Counted from the stretch's first letter, positions 1 to 8,151 are shown. The stretch: 64,000 nt of DNA from Granulicella sp964247595 (GCA_964247595.1 CAXTUW010000008.1:69568-133567); one strand, 5' to 3'. Made by a program: numbers and translations. Notes: a model not told the origin generated them from the letters alone.

Positions 1-342
1 GGCTGGGGAGCTTGTCTGCCCTACGTTATAGACCTCTGTGCGAGGCGTGAACATGGCGGCTACGTCCAGCAATGCGGCTCGGGTCGCACTCTCTTCCTGT
101 GCTGAACGGCGCAACGTTGTCACGCCCGCAAAGCTATTGAGTTCCGTCTTTGTTGTGCCTTGCGCAATCCCCAGCAGGAGCGCCCTCCGATTCGCACTGC
201 ATACGAACTCGAAGGGTGGACTGCCATCAAGGATGGCGACAGGCACGCGGGCCTGCTCTGCACGCAGCCGTAATCGTGCCTGCGTAGGGAACTCAGGCAC
301 CTGAACACAGACGAACAGGGGACCTGGCGCTAAATCGCCCAT
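1..342 (-). CDS. imuB: ImuB, Y-family DNA polymerase-like mutasome protein (partial, N-terminus only)
   Basis: The first 114 codons of a gene that continues past the left edge of the window. The translation has the layout of an ImuB/DinB-like N-terminus: a strand with FVCVQVPEFPTQARLR, then VPVAILDG, then a stretch like CSANRRALLLGIAQG, in which Y-family proteins carry the early palm and finger elements. ImuB is a catalytically dead Y-family polymerase that links the beta clamp, ImuA and DnaE2 in SOS mutagenesis (family knowledge). The start codon overlaps the end of imuA by 13 bases, so the two are translationally coupled. The C-terminal clamp-binding part and any dnaE2 lie outside the window. 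Confidence 0.85.
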   Translation of the reverse strand, partial: MGDLAPGPLFVCVQVPEFPTQARLRLRAEQARVPVAILDGSPPFEFVCSANRRALLLGIAQGTTKTELNSFAGVTTLRRSAQEESATRAALLDVAAMFTPRTEVYNVGQTSSPA

Positions 343-1505
343 GCTGCCTTTCCGCTCCAATGCCCAGCCTGAACCTGCTGCGGAGGTTTACGAATCGGAA
401 GAACGTTACTCCCCGTGTGCTGAAACCGTGCCCGCTCTACCTCGGAGCGATACACGATTCCGGTAAGTACACCTCCTTCGGCCTGTACTGCCCCGGAATG
501 CATCTGCATGGTCAGTTCGGCGCTAGACCTTGCGCAGGGGTGTTTGGTAAGCAGCAACAGGCTCGTACGGGTCCGTTCACATGCAGCGCGGAACCTAAAC
601 CATGTTGCGAGCGGAATGCGCCAGGACATCTCGGCTGGTGTGCTGCCCAGATCAAGCACGAGCAGGCCGAAGCCCCCAAACTGGAGAATCAGGTCTGTTG
701 CTTTCAGGGCTTGATCGAGTGCGGACCATTCGTGCTCAACGCGGCCTCTGACACTCGGAACTCGTGTAGGCAATTGCCGTCCTGCTCCCTTGCTGGTGCG
801 CTGCGCTGCTGGGGATGCGGTAAGGCTGGATTGAGCCATGCTTGCGGCTCTGCGCGACGGCAGCCGGTCGGAATCGACTTGCTCCTCTGTGTACAAGGGT
901 GGGCTAAGCAATGACCTATTCGGGGCGCTGGGCGTCCCAACCGCCTTAGATCGCCTGAAACTAGACACGGCCCCGGAACGGGGCTGTGCAACCAAGAGAT
1001 CCTGTATTGCCTGGTCTATCCCATACCTTTCGGAACGCGGGTGGGGGCTGCCTCCATTACGGTGCGGTACGGGTATTCCAGATGCAGCGGAAAAGGCTTG
1101 AGCCGGATGTATGGCTGCTGTAGGCGCATTCTGCACGGGGGTGGTCTGTGTAGAGCCGCAGCGCACCCAAAGCAGGCGTTCCCAATCCACTCCGCACAGG
1201 GCAGCACTCGCAGGGTCTAGTACATCATTCACATCAACCCATGCGGCCACGTTGCCAGCCTGGAGAGATGCAGCGACGTAGGACAAAGCCATGGTCGTTC
1301 GCCCTGAACACTCTTCACCAACAAACTCCGTAACTGCCCCAACAGGTATGCCGCCCTGCAACGCCCCATCTAGTAGCTCAAGGCCAGAACGGTTCCGTTC
1401 GGGTCCAAACCGGACATATGGCGTGAGAGCCTTCGGAACTCGCGTGGCAAGGCTCTCTTCCACCTCACGGCGGAGGGTAGCAGCGGTCTGGCGTGAGGCG
1501 GGCAT
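330..1505 (-). CDS. imuA: ImuA, RecA-like mutasome protein with long internal insertion
   Basis: A 391-residue RecA-fold protein. The N-terminal third ends in a degenerate Walker A (GEECSGRTT, residues 63-71, Arg in place of the usual Lys), followed by VDVNDVLDP and a second core strand (GLLVLDLGS) after residue 280. Between about residues 121 and 260 lies a Ser/Pro/Arg-rich, apparently disordered insertion, so the protein is well above the usual 200-260 residues of ImuA. Family knowledge: ImuA partners ImuB and DnaE2 in damage-induced mutagenic synthesis, usually under LexA. I saw no LexA box I could name. It overlaps imuB by 13 bases and starts 7 bases after a possible 45-codon ORF. A plain RecA-related ATPase is the alternative. 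Confidence 0.8.
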   Translation of the reverse strand: MPASRQTAATLRREVEESLATRVPKALTPYVRFGPERNRSGLELLDGALQGGIPVGAVTEFVGEECSGRTTMALSYVAASLQAGNVAAWVDVNDVLDPASAALCGVDWERLLWVRCGSTQTTPVQNAPTAAIHPAQAFSAASGIPVPHRNGGSPHPRSERYGIDQAIQDLLVAQPRSGAVSSFRRSKAVGTPSAPNRSLLSPPLYTEEQVDSDRLPSRRAASMAQSSLTASPAAQRTSKGAGRQLPTRVPSVRGRVEHEWSALDQALKATDLILQFGGFGLLVLDLGSTPAEMSWRIPLATWFRFRAACERTRTSLLLLTKHPCARSSAELTMQMHSGAVQAEGGVLTGIVYRSEVERARFQHTGSNVLPIRKPPQQVQAGHWSGKAAWAI

Positions 1506-1512
1506 CTTCGCC

Positions 1513-1650
1513 TTATCTTCGCCTTTGGGCCCGGTCCCTTGTCAAGGCTTTCAGCTTCTTACGTGTGGAAAAGGGCTGCATGGCCGACGTGTAGAACGTC
1601 AGAAACTCATCATGCGGCTGCGAATCACCCTGCACTTCGCTCGCCACCAT
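1513..1650 (-). CDS. possible 45-residue ORF directly upstream of imuA
   Basis: An ATG-started reading frame of 45 codons ending 7 bases before the imuA start; its stop codon sits inside the imuA ribosome-binding region (AAGG). The product begins MVASEVQGDSQPHDE and ends in a basic tail rich in Lys and Arg. I recognise no family. Position, strand and spacing suggest a leader peptide or small first gene of the imuAB operon, but it has no strong ribosome-binding site and could be chance. Confidence 0.3.
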   Translation of the reverse strand: MVASEVQGDSQPHDEFLTFYTSAMQPFSTRKKLKALTRDRAQRRR

Positions 1651-1977
1651 AATTCTTGCGGGGGCCGAGAGAGTGGACTAGACAGAAGAGTTGTCTTGCG
1701 TTACCTTTGCGCTACTGATGGTTCGCACCATCGCCACCGCCCGGCACGCGTCAACGTGTCCGATGGTGTTCTGAGCGGGCCTACAGCTCGCACGGAAGCG
1801 GCGGGACTGCACCCCTCCCCAGGACTAGCCGAGAGGCTTGGCATCGGTGCGGCGATAGTGACACTGCCGGAAGGCGATGCGTTGAGCACAGCGGTCCTCC
1901 AGCATGTCCCATATGTTGCAAAGCCATTTCAGAAAGTGTTCGAGACATTGGGGGCTCGCATGACACGTCATCTTTTC
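1651..1977. other. gene-poor stretch inside the presumed island
   Basis: No reading frame here looks like a protein on either strand; the frames present are short or oppose neighbouring genes. A small hairpin (GATGG/CCATC around 1717-1732) is the only structure I see. The promoter of the imuAB operon should lie in or just left of this stretch, but I cannot identify it. Confidence 0.4.
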
Positions 1978-2217
1978 TCAGCACGGCCTTAACAGGGCCA
2001 CAAGCACGCCCAGCTTTGACCGCCGAGCTAAGAGCCGCATCGTCCTCTGGCGAGATCGCATATCGTCCCTGAAATCAGGCATCACCTCGGGAATCTGCAA
2101 TTGCTGATCCTCAACTAAGAAGCCGTTCTCGCGGACAACTCTAATTGGCACCCAATCGTTGAAGGGTGGTCGTTGATCAGGCTTTTCGATTCGGATCAGG
2201 ACGATTGTTGCGGGCAT
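1978..2217 (-). CDS. hypothetical 79-residue protein near the island border
   Basis: Starts MPATIVLIRIEKPDQRPPF and has protein-like composition through VPIRVVRENGFLVEDQQLQIPEV, then becomes Arg-rich. I do not recognise it. An ATG 18 bases upstream (2235) is also possible. The chosen start lies inside one arm of a perfect 8-bp inverted repeat that flanks a TATAAT on the same strand, so a transcript could be nearly leaderless. The C-terminus may be fused to unrelated sequence, as is common next to an integration site. Confidence 0.4.
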   Translation of the reverse strand: MPATIVLIRIEKPDQRPPFNDWVPIRVVRENGFLVEDQQLQIPEVMPDFRDDMRSRQRTMRLLARRSKLGVLVALLRPC

Positions 2218-2237
2218 GCACCGATTATAGTGCATGC
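2214..2237 (-). promoter_or_regulatory. inverted repeat around a TATAAT box
   Basis: Perfect inverted repeat GCATGCAC / GTGCATGC with an 8-base spacer; on the minus strand the spacer begins TATAAT, a consensus -10 box. No good -35 box is present at 16-18 bases. One arm contains the ATG of the 79-residue ORF. This could be an operator that covers its own promoter. Confidence 0.35.
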
Positions 2238-2365
2238 CCTTGACAGCAATTCTGACAGTAATCACAAGATCCCAGCATGGAAACGGCGATACAGGATGGA
2301 ATCTGTACCGCCGTAAGTGCAACAAAACACTACGCCGCATCATTCTATGGACGATGCGAGAACCA

Positions 2366-2423
2366 TCTTAAAATCCGCAGACCCGAAACGGTCGTGGGGG
2401 TTCAAGTCCCCCTCCGGGCACCA
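2366..2423 (+). pseudogene. 3' half of tRNA-Leu(UAA), probable attachment-site scar
   Basis: The sequence runs from an anticodon loop CTTAAAA (anticodon TAA at 2369-2371) through a variable arm (GACC/GGTC), a T-arm (GGGGG TTCAAGT CCCCC) and acceptor strand TCCGGGC to A and an encoded CCA (2421-2423). No matching 5' half is present upstream: there is no GCCCGGA, no D-arm, and the bases before 2366 cannot pair with the anticodon stem. Elements that integrate into tRNA 3' ends leave such a half copy at their far border; for a plus-strand tRNA the intact gene would lie to the left, beyond the window. Confidence 0.75.
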
Positions 2424-2446
2424 TATTTCTTCGTAGCAAACCAAGC

Positions 2447-4786
2447 CTACCGCCCGCCGTACACCGCACGATAGATCTCGCGATTGCGCAGAATGGCCTG
2501 CACGTAATCGCGCGTTTCTGTGTAGGGGATCGACTCGACCCACTCCGGGATATCCTTGTAGTCGCCGCTGGCAATCCATTGCCGTACGGGCGCGTCCCCG
2601 GCGTTATAGGCCGCCAGGGCGTACTCGACCTGACCGCCATAGTGGTCGATGTTCTCGCGAAGATATGTCGTCCCGAGGCGGATGTTTTCAGTCGGCTCGA
2701 AGAGCTCATTGGCGCTGAACCGTCGTTCTCCCTGTTTTCGGGCCAGACCCTTCGCCGTCGACGGTAGCAACTGCATCAGGCCAAAAGCATTTGCGCGGCT
2801 GACCGCACCCGGGTTGAACTCCGACTCCTGTCGGATCAGCGAAGTCACGAGATACGGGTCGAGTCCCTGGTTCTGCGCGTCGGTTGAAAGCTGCTGCCAG
2901 TAGGGCCGCGGGAATACAAGCTGCCAGTACGCCGTCGGCACCTCTGCCACCGGAAGAGAAAAGAACGGCACCTTGCTGCGCTTCATCGCCTGTAGCGCCC
3001 GGGCATTCTCGCCGAAGCTTTGGTAGATCTGCGCCTCGGCCAGTGCCCCCCACTGCCCCGACGTGGGGCTCAGCTGGATCTCCGGGCGAATGTATTCATT
3101 TAATGCCGCATTGGCTAGCAGCCGCGCCTTAATCAGGTGCGGATCCTCCTCCGGCAACGCGTCGATCAGATGCGGATCCTCAATGGCCCGGACCGAGGCC
3201 AGTACAGGCGAGGGAGCCGCCGCATCTCGATTACCAAGTACCGCCAGCCGCTGCCGCGCGAGCACCGCGTAGTAGCTGTTCACGTAGGCCGCATTCAGGG
3301 CCTTGTAGTAGTTGAGCGCCTGCCCGAAGTTGCCCTCCGCATCCTCGTACAGCCGGCCCCGCCAGTAGAGCGCCCCCGGAATCTCCTGGCCGCCGGGATA
3401 GAGCGTAATCTGCTCATCGAACAAGCGTGCCGCGTCGGCGTTATGGCGAAGGCGGTAGTTCAGCCACGCTGCCCGCCAGTGCGCGCTGGGCGCATAGGTA
3501 CTGCGCGGGAAGCGGCTGACCAGCTCGCTGTAGTCGGCGATCGCGTGCGGCGCATCCCGCTTGATAAGGTACATATTGCCGCCAGAGTAGAGCGCCTCTT
3601 CAAGCCAGCGGCTGCTCGGATACTTTTCCGACAGGCCCGTGACCAGCGCCTCCTGCTCGGCCGTACTGCCGGCGCTGCGGGCCAACTCGGCCTGCAAATA
3701 CGTCTTGAGCGCAGCAGTGTCGTCGCTCGTCACGGGCAGGTGGTCCACATCTGCCCGGGAGATGCGCTTCAGGCGCAAGTCGCAGACTGCCCCATAGATC
3801 TGCAACGCGTCCTTATCCGCGGGCGTCAGCGTGCTGTCGTTCTGTTCCAGAGCGCGATACTCTGCGGCGGCCTGGCTGTACTGCTTTGCATTGAACAGAG
3901 CGTCGGCATGCTGTTTCCGTTCGCCCGCCGACAACGGGATATTCATTGCCGCCAGCTGGGTCTTGGCGTTATTGGCTTCGTTGCTGGTGGGGTCGCCAAG
4001 ATAGATAGCCCGATACAGACCTGCGGCGGCGCCTGTGTTCCCGCTCGCCTGATAAGCCCTGGCCAGTGTTGCCCTCACGTCCAGATGATGGCCATCCCCG
4101 TCGGCGACAAGCGGCTGCAAAACGCGGACGGCGTTGCTTGGATCATTTTGTGCCAGGTAGGCCGTTGCCAGCAGGGTCGGAACCTGCGGCACGAAAAGCG
4201 AGTCGGGGTGCTTGTCGGCGAAGTGCTCGAGTGCGGCGACGGCATCACCGGGTCTGCCCGCCGCGATGGCGGCCTGTGCGCCCAGGTAATCGGCATAGTC
4301 GGCCAAGGCGTCGCCGGCACCGGCGGCCGCCCGGAAGGCACCTTCGGCCTCGCCGTAACGGTGGTCGAGTGAGTAGGCATGACCGACCGCGAGGTTGGCA
4401 GCCGCTGCCGCCTCGCCCGGATGCGCGGCGGCGTAAGCCACCACACCGTTATAAGCGGCAACGCTGCGGGTCGAAAGCAACTGCTGCGCCATAGGCCGCA
4501 GCATGGCCGACGCAATAAAGGCGCTGCTCAGGCGACGGCTCTCCGCCGTCGCGTGCTCCACAACGGCGTGTCCCGCAGGAACACCACGAATGCCCCTACG
4601 GCGGGAACTCTCACCCCCATGTGCATGGGTGCGGCCATGCACCGCGGCACCCCGGGCCGCTACCCGATGAAGGCTGGCGGTCCCTTTCGTGTGCAGGGTG
4701 GCATGCTTGTGACCCGGCATGGCCCCAGACTGCATCGAAAGAATTGCCAACAGAAATATCGCAGCAGCGAACCGGCCCATACTCAT
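2447..4786 (-). CDS. slt: soluble lytic murein transglycosylase (Slt70-like)
   Basis: A 779-residue exported protein. An N-terminal hydrophobic signal segment is followed by a His/Arg/Ala-rich linker, a long alpha-helical superhelix of TPR-like repeats, and a C-terminal SLT domain. The catalytic Glu is in RQESEFNP at about residue 655, followed by AFGLMQLLPSTA, LGTTYLRE and ALAAYNAGD, the usual SLT motifs. It cleaves the MurNAc-GlcNAc bond of peptidoglycan with 1,6-anhydro ring formation, in the periplasm. I chose the ATG at 4786, which has AAAGGGTGAG eight bases upstream; a GTG nine bases earlier is possible. Divergent from the sigma factor gene. Confidence 0.92.
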   Translation of the reverse strand: MSMGRFAAAIFLLAILSMQSGAMPGHKHATLHTKGTASLHRVAARGAAVHGRTHAHGGESSRRRGIRGVPAGHAVVEHATAESRRLSSAFIASAMLRPMAQQLLSTRSVAAYNGVVAYAAAHPGEAAAAANLAVGHAYSLDHRYGEAEGAFRAAAGAGDALADYADYLGAQAAIAAGRPGDAVAALEHFADKHPDSLFVPQVPTLLATAYLAQNDPSNAVRVLQPLVADGDGHHLDVRATLARAYQASGNTGAAAGLYRAIYLGDPTSNEANNAKTQLAAMNIPLSAGERKQHADALFNAKQYSQAAAEYRALEQNDSTLTPADKDALQIYGAVCDLRLKRISRADVDHLPVTSDDTAALKTYLQAELARSAGSTAEQEALVTGLSEKYPSSRWLEEALYSGGNMYLIKRDAPHAIADYSELVSRFPRSTYAPSAHWRAAWLNYRLRHNADAARLFDEQITLYPGGQEIPGALYWRGRLYEDAEGNFGQALNYYKALNAAYVNSYYAVLARQRLAVLGNRDAAAPSPVLASVRAIEDPHLIDALPEEDPHLIKARLLANAALNEYIRPEIQLSPTSGQWGALAEAQIYQSFGENARALQAMKRSKVPFFSLPVAEVPTAYWQLVFPRPYWQQLSTDAQNQGLDPYLVTSLIRQESEFNPGAVSRANAFGLMQLLPSTAKGLARKQGERRFSANELFEPTENIRLGTTYLRENIDHYGGQVEYALAAYNAGDAPVRQWIASGDYKDIPEWVESIPYTETRDYVQAILRNREIYRAVYGGR

Positions 4787-4957
4787 CGCGCTCACCCTTT
4801 CTTTGACTCTACGTTCAACCGGTATGTTTCACGAACTACGGAGACGGCGGCAGAACCACAACAGATACACACATCCTCCTCGTCCGCGCCCGGAAGCGAA
4901 ACGTTACGGAAGCGTCCTCCCCTGTACCCCTTACGTCGAAGTACACTGAAAGAGACT

Positions 4958-5638
4958 ATGGCGGCACACCCCACCTCCCTTGCTGAACCCGCGGATCTCG
5001 CAGCGCCGGCCCTTGGCTCGCCCGCGGCCCCCGGGATCCCACTTGCTGAACCCCACCCGGATCTGGAACTGGTAGAGCGCGCGAAGGCCGGCGACACCGC
5101 CGCCTTTGAGAAGCTCGTCCGCCAGTATGACCGGCAGATCTACCGGACAGCACTGCATATCACCCAGAACCGTGAGGACGCCGAAGACATCACCCAGGAT
5201 GTCTTCTTTAAAGCCTTCCAGAAGCTCGAGCAGTTCCAAGGAAATTCAAAGTTCTCCACCTGGCTCGTCCGTATCGCCGTTAATGAGAGCTTGATGCGAT
5301 TGCGGCGGCGCAAGACCTCGCGTACCGTCTCCATGGATCAAGATGTCGAGACGGAGGAGGGTGCGATTCCCCGGGATTTTGCCGAATGGCGGCCCAATCC
5401 GGAACAGATCTTTTCCCAATCTGAACTCGGTGACATTCTTCGCAAAACAATTGCCGGATTACCTCCTGGATTCCGCACCGTTTTTACCTTGCGCGACATC
5501 GAAAACTTGTCGACCGAGGAAACGGCCGAGGCGCTTGGCTTAAGTGTTCCAGCGGTCAAGTCGAGGCTTCTGCGCGCCCGTCTACAGTTGCGGGAGCGGC
5601 TCAGCCGCTACTTTCGGCAGAAGAAAGAGGGCTCGTAA
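4958..5638 (+). CDS. ECF RNA polymerase sigma factor (RpoE-like)
   Basis: 226 residues. After an Ala/Pro-rich N-terminal 35 residues comes sigma region 2 (about 46-120: FEKLVRQYDRQIYRTALHI, DAEDITQDVFFKAF, FSTWLVRIAVNE) and region 4 (about 165-215: FRTVFTLRDIENLSTEETA, VPAVKSRLLRARLQLRE). It recruits RNA polymerase to stress-type promoters. The start at 4958 is chosen because the frame upstream of it has no sigma-like sequence. The next gene begins right after its stop and encodes a zinc anti-sigma factor, so the pair is a regulatory unit. Confidence 0.93.
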   Translation: MAAHPTSLAEPADLAAPALGSPAAPGIPLAEPHPDLELVERAKAGDTAAFEKLVRQYDRQIYRTALHITQNREDAEDITQDVFFKAFQKLEQFQGNSKFSTWLVRIAVNESLMRLRRRKTSRTVSMDQDVETEEGAIPRDFAEWRPNPEQIFSQSELGDILRKTIAGLPPGFRTVFTLRDIENLSTEETAEALGLSVPAVKSRLLRARLQLRERLSRYFRQKKEGS

Positions 5639-5920
5639 GTGAACTGCACGGAGTTTCTAGCCAAACTGACGGATTACTTCGATGGGCAGATCGATCCCGA
5701 GCTGCTAGCCGAGGTAAAAGACCATCTTGGTGTGTGCCAGCACTGCGAGGTCGTTGTCAGCACAACGCGACAGACTATCTCCATCTATCGCGCCCACGAA
5801 ACATATGAGTTCTCTGAAGACTTGGCAGCGCGCCTGCGAACTGCCGTAATGAAGCGTTGTTTAGCTGAGGGAAGAAACCCGACAACGGCACCTACAGACG
5901 CTCCGCACCTGCAAAGTTAG
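5639..5920 (+). CDS. zinc-binding anti-sigma factor (zf-HC2/ZAS type)
   Basis: 93 residues, starting with GTG immediately after the TAA of the sigma factor gene (no gap), so translation is coupled. It carries the ZAS motif His29-x3-Cys33-x2-Cys36, with a further Cys at position 3. It has no transmembrane segment, so it is a cytosolic anti-sigma of the ChrR/RsrA kind rather than a membrane RseA type. It presumably binds the neighbouring sigma factor and releases it on oxidation or metal change (inference from family). A C-terminal helix and a short Thr/Pro tail follow the zinc motif. Confidence 0.85.
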   Translation: MNCTEFLAKLTDYFDGQIDPELLAEVKDHLGVCQHCEVVVSTTRQTISIYRAHETYEFSEDLAARLRTAVMKRCLAEGRNPTTAPTDAPHLQS

Positions 5921-5969
5921 ACCAAAGCTTGCCGATTCCATAACAAAAGTGAAGTGATCTGCGCTTCAC

Positions 5970-6006
5970 GCAGAGTGGGGATCTGTAAATCAGATCCCCA
6001 CTCTGC
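5970..6006. terminator. 16-bp perfect hairpin between convergent genes
   Basis: Arms 5970-5985 and 5991-6006 pair perfectly (GCAGAGTGGGGATCTG and its complement) around a 5-base loop. A smaller hairpin (GTGAAG/CTTCAC, 5950-5969) precedes it. It lies between the anti-sigma gene and a convergent gene and could stop transcription from both sides, although no run of T follows. Confidence 0.6.
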
Positions 6007-6103
6007 AGCATGGCAACCTAAAGTGGCTACATGCATGAGAGGCGGCCCCATCCAACTCCTCAAGTGCGCTTTCGTCGCAACCCTTGCAGCACAGATGTAT
6101 GAA

Positions 6104-7060
6104 TTACTTCACTACCTGCTGAAACAACGGCGAGCTCAGCAGACTCGCAAACTGTCCATCCGAAGAGCTGTAGTCCACGGTCAATGTGCCGGAATTCGAA
6201 TCGATGCGCGTCTCATCCAGCGCCGATTTTTCGATCGGCGATCCCCCACTCTTCTGCAGGATCATCACACCCTTCATCAGGGTGGCGGCTGTTGCCGCAG
6301 TCACCGAATCCGACATCACGACCGCCATGTCGAAGCGGACACCATTGCCGAAATCCATGGTGTAGCGAGCCGATTTCATCCGGTTCTTCACGGTGTCGTA
6401 GTCGGCAAGCTGCGAGGCCTGGCCCAGCACCCCCTTCATCATGGTCTGCGTGCCCTTCTGGTCCAGAAGGCTCCACACCGGCCGGCTATCCACGGCGGTC
6501 ATCTCGTTCATCATGTCGCCGTTCTGGAGAAAATTGGGCGCGAGACCGTCCCGTGCCTCCAGAGCGGCCTTCAGCGCCTCACGATCCCCGAAGACCATTG
6601 TGGTTTGGTTGAGGAACGCCACGCTCATACCCGCTGAACCCATCGGGTAGATGCTGTTGTTGCGCACCATCACAGGCTTAATCTTGTTCTTAGTGAAATA
6701 CGCCATCACTGACTGAAACTGGAACTGCCCCTGCGCAACGCCGACGACCCGGGTACCGCCTTCTTTGGCACGAAACGCGGCAAAGGCCAGGATGTCGGCA
6801 TCCTGATCGACCTTCAGCCCGGAGGTCTTCAGGGCTGTCTCCAGATGCTTCAGTTCTGGCGGCAGCACTCGATCCTTTAGCTGCATGGCGGCCGGGGAGT
6901 TCTGCATGGCCTTATAGTCCACCACTATAACCTGCTGCACATCGCGCGGTATCGACGAGCGCGCATCGCCGCTAAGCTGCGCGGCATAGGCGGCCGACCC
7001 CAAGGTCGATGCCAATAAGAGGCCCGTTTTCGCGATTCCCAACCCAAAGCCGATCTTCAA
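6104..7060 (-). CDS. hypothetical secreted protein
   Basis: 318 residues with a Sec signal peptide (hydrophobic 8-24, cleavage likely after AAYA at about 26). The mature part has alternating strands and helices: QVIVVDYKAMQNSPAAMQLK near the N-terminus, then ADILAFAAFR, VGVAQGQF, MVFGDREALKAALEARDG. This resembles DUF3352-like or solute-binding-like exported proteins of acidobacteria that assess a residual score in two repeats, but I cannot name a function. No catalytic motif is visible. It is the last gene of a minus-strand run and ends before the large hairpin at 5970-6006. Confidence 0.7.
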   Translation of the reverse strand: MKIGFGLGIAKTGLLLASTLGSAAYAAQLSGDARSSIPRDVQQVIVVDYKAMQNSPAAMQLKDRVLPPELKHLETALKTSGLKVDQDADILAFAAFRAKEGGTRVVGVAQGQFQFQSVMAYFTKNKIKPVMVRNNSIYPMGSAGMSVAFLNQTTMVFGDREALKAALEARDGLAPNFLQNGDMMNEMTAVDSRPVWSLLDQKGTQTMMKGVLGQASQLADYDTVKNRMKSARYTMDFGNGVRFDMAVVMSDSVTAATAATLMKGVMILQKSGGSPIEKSALDETRIDSNSGTLTVDYSSSDGQFASLLSSPLFQQVVK

Positions 7061-7159
7061 TTCCCGCTCCCTATGGACCTGCGGTCACCCCGCACAAGTT
7101 CCATTCTTCCTTGATTCCCGTCGCTCCGCAACTCACCATTTGGGTCACGTTACTGACCT

Positions 7160-8089
7160 CTAAGGCCAAGGCAGCGGATGATGCAACCGACGCTCCAGCA
7201 CCTTCTGTTCCGGATCGAACCCAACGGTTTGACGTGTCCACTCCGCATTTGGCTCATACGCCTTTTCGGGGATAAGCCCGATCAATTCGCCCCCGGCCAG
7301 CTTTGCCCCATGCCGGGCGGCGATCTTGCAAGCGGCGGTATACACCCGCGACACCGGCGTGCGCTCGAAGTCAGTGATGTTCATGCTCACCTGTGCCTGT
7401 CCGTTCGCCAGTACGCCCATGGCCTTTACACCCCCGAGCCCGCCGTTGGAGGCCCGCAACTCCTTGGCAATCGAGCGCGCCAGACTGACATCCGGCACCC
7501 CGCCGTTGCCGGCCAAATAGAGGTTATAGGCAATCAGAAACGGTCGCGCCCCCACGGCGCTGGCCCCGGCGCTGGGGTGCAGCTCCGGCCCGCCGATGTC
7601 CGGCCGCCGCTTGGTGTCGCGTGCGGCATCGCGCTGCAGACCCTCAAATTGCCCTCGACGCACGTCCTCCAGATTTACCCGGTCCGGCCGCGAAGCCGCT
7701 GCCTCGTAGAGATACACCGGCACGCCGAACCGCTGCATCAACAGCATTCCGGCCCCCCGTGCCAGCACCGCGCATTGGGCCAGCGAGATGTCACGCACCG
7801 GCACAAACGGAATCACGTCCGCTGCCCCGATCCGCGGATGCTCCCCACGCTGCTGCGTCAGATCGATTAATTGCGCTGCCTTCCCCGCACCCTGGACCGC
7901 CGCTTCCACCACTGCCTCGGGAGCTCCCGCGATCGTTACCACACTGCGGTTGTGGTCTCGATCGGCAGACCAGTCCAGCAGCGACACGCCGGGCACCGCC
8001 ATCGCGCGCAGAATCGCGATAACCTTCTCGAGGTCCATCCCCTCAGAAAAGTTCGGCACACACTCGACAATGGCATTTGAATCGTTCAC
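7160..8089 (-). CDS. ftcD: glutamate formimidoyltransferase
   Basis: 309 residues matching the formiminotransferase domain alone, without the cyclodeaminase half of the bifunctional vertebrate enzyme. Recognisable motifs are ECVPNFSEG at the N-terminus, LLDWSADRDHNRSVVTI, GEHPRIGAADVIPFVPV and the late MNITDFERTP. It transfers the formimino group from N-formimino-L-glutamate to tetrahydrofolate, in histidine degradation and one-carbon metabolism. It starts with GTG behind a GGAG at good spacing. No hut genes are adjacent, so its pathway partners are elsewhere. It lies 62 bases downstream of the PagL-like gene on the same strand. Confidence 0.93.
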   Translation of the reverse strand: MNDSNAIVECVPNFSEGMDLEKVIAILRAMAVPGVSLLDWSADRDHNRSVVTIAGAPEAVVEAAVQGAGKAAQLIDLTQQRGEHPRIGAADVIPFVPVRDISLAQCAVLARGAGMLLMQRFGVPVYLYEAAASRPDRVNLEDVRRGQFEGLQRDAARDTKRRPDIGGPELHPSAGASAVGARPFLIAYNLYLAGNGGVPDVSLARSIAKELRASNGGLGGVKAMGVLANGQAQVSMNITDFERTPVSRVYTAACKIAARHGAKLAGGELIGLIPEKAYEPNAEWTRQTVGFDPEQKVLERRLHHPLPWP

Positions 8090-8151
8090 AGCTCCAGCTT
8101 CGGTATCCTATGCCGTTCGGGGGAACGGCGGAATTTCTTGCGAGACTAGAG

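Noticed and set aside
1291..1992. 233-codon plus-strand frame at the island
   Set aside because: Overlaps imuA and the small ORF on the other strand; no ribosome-binding site and no domain-like sequence.
2218..2423. Group I intron in tRNA-Leu(UAA), which is known to interrupt this anticodon loop
   Set aside because: No 5' exon or recognisable intron core lies upstream, and the base before the 3' exon does not fit the conserved terminal G.
3137..4372. Long plus-strand frame (411 codons) opposite slt
   Set aside because: It mirrors the slt coding strand, has low-complexity Arg/Ala sequence, and slt has clear catalytic motifs.
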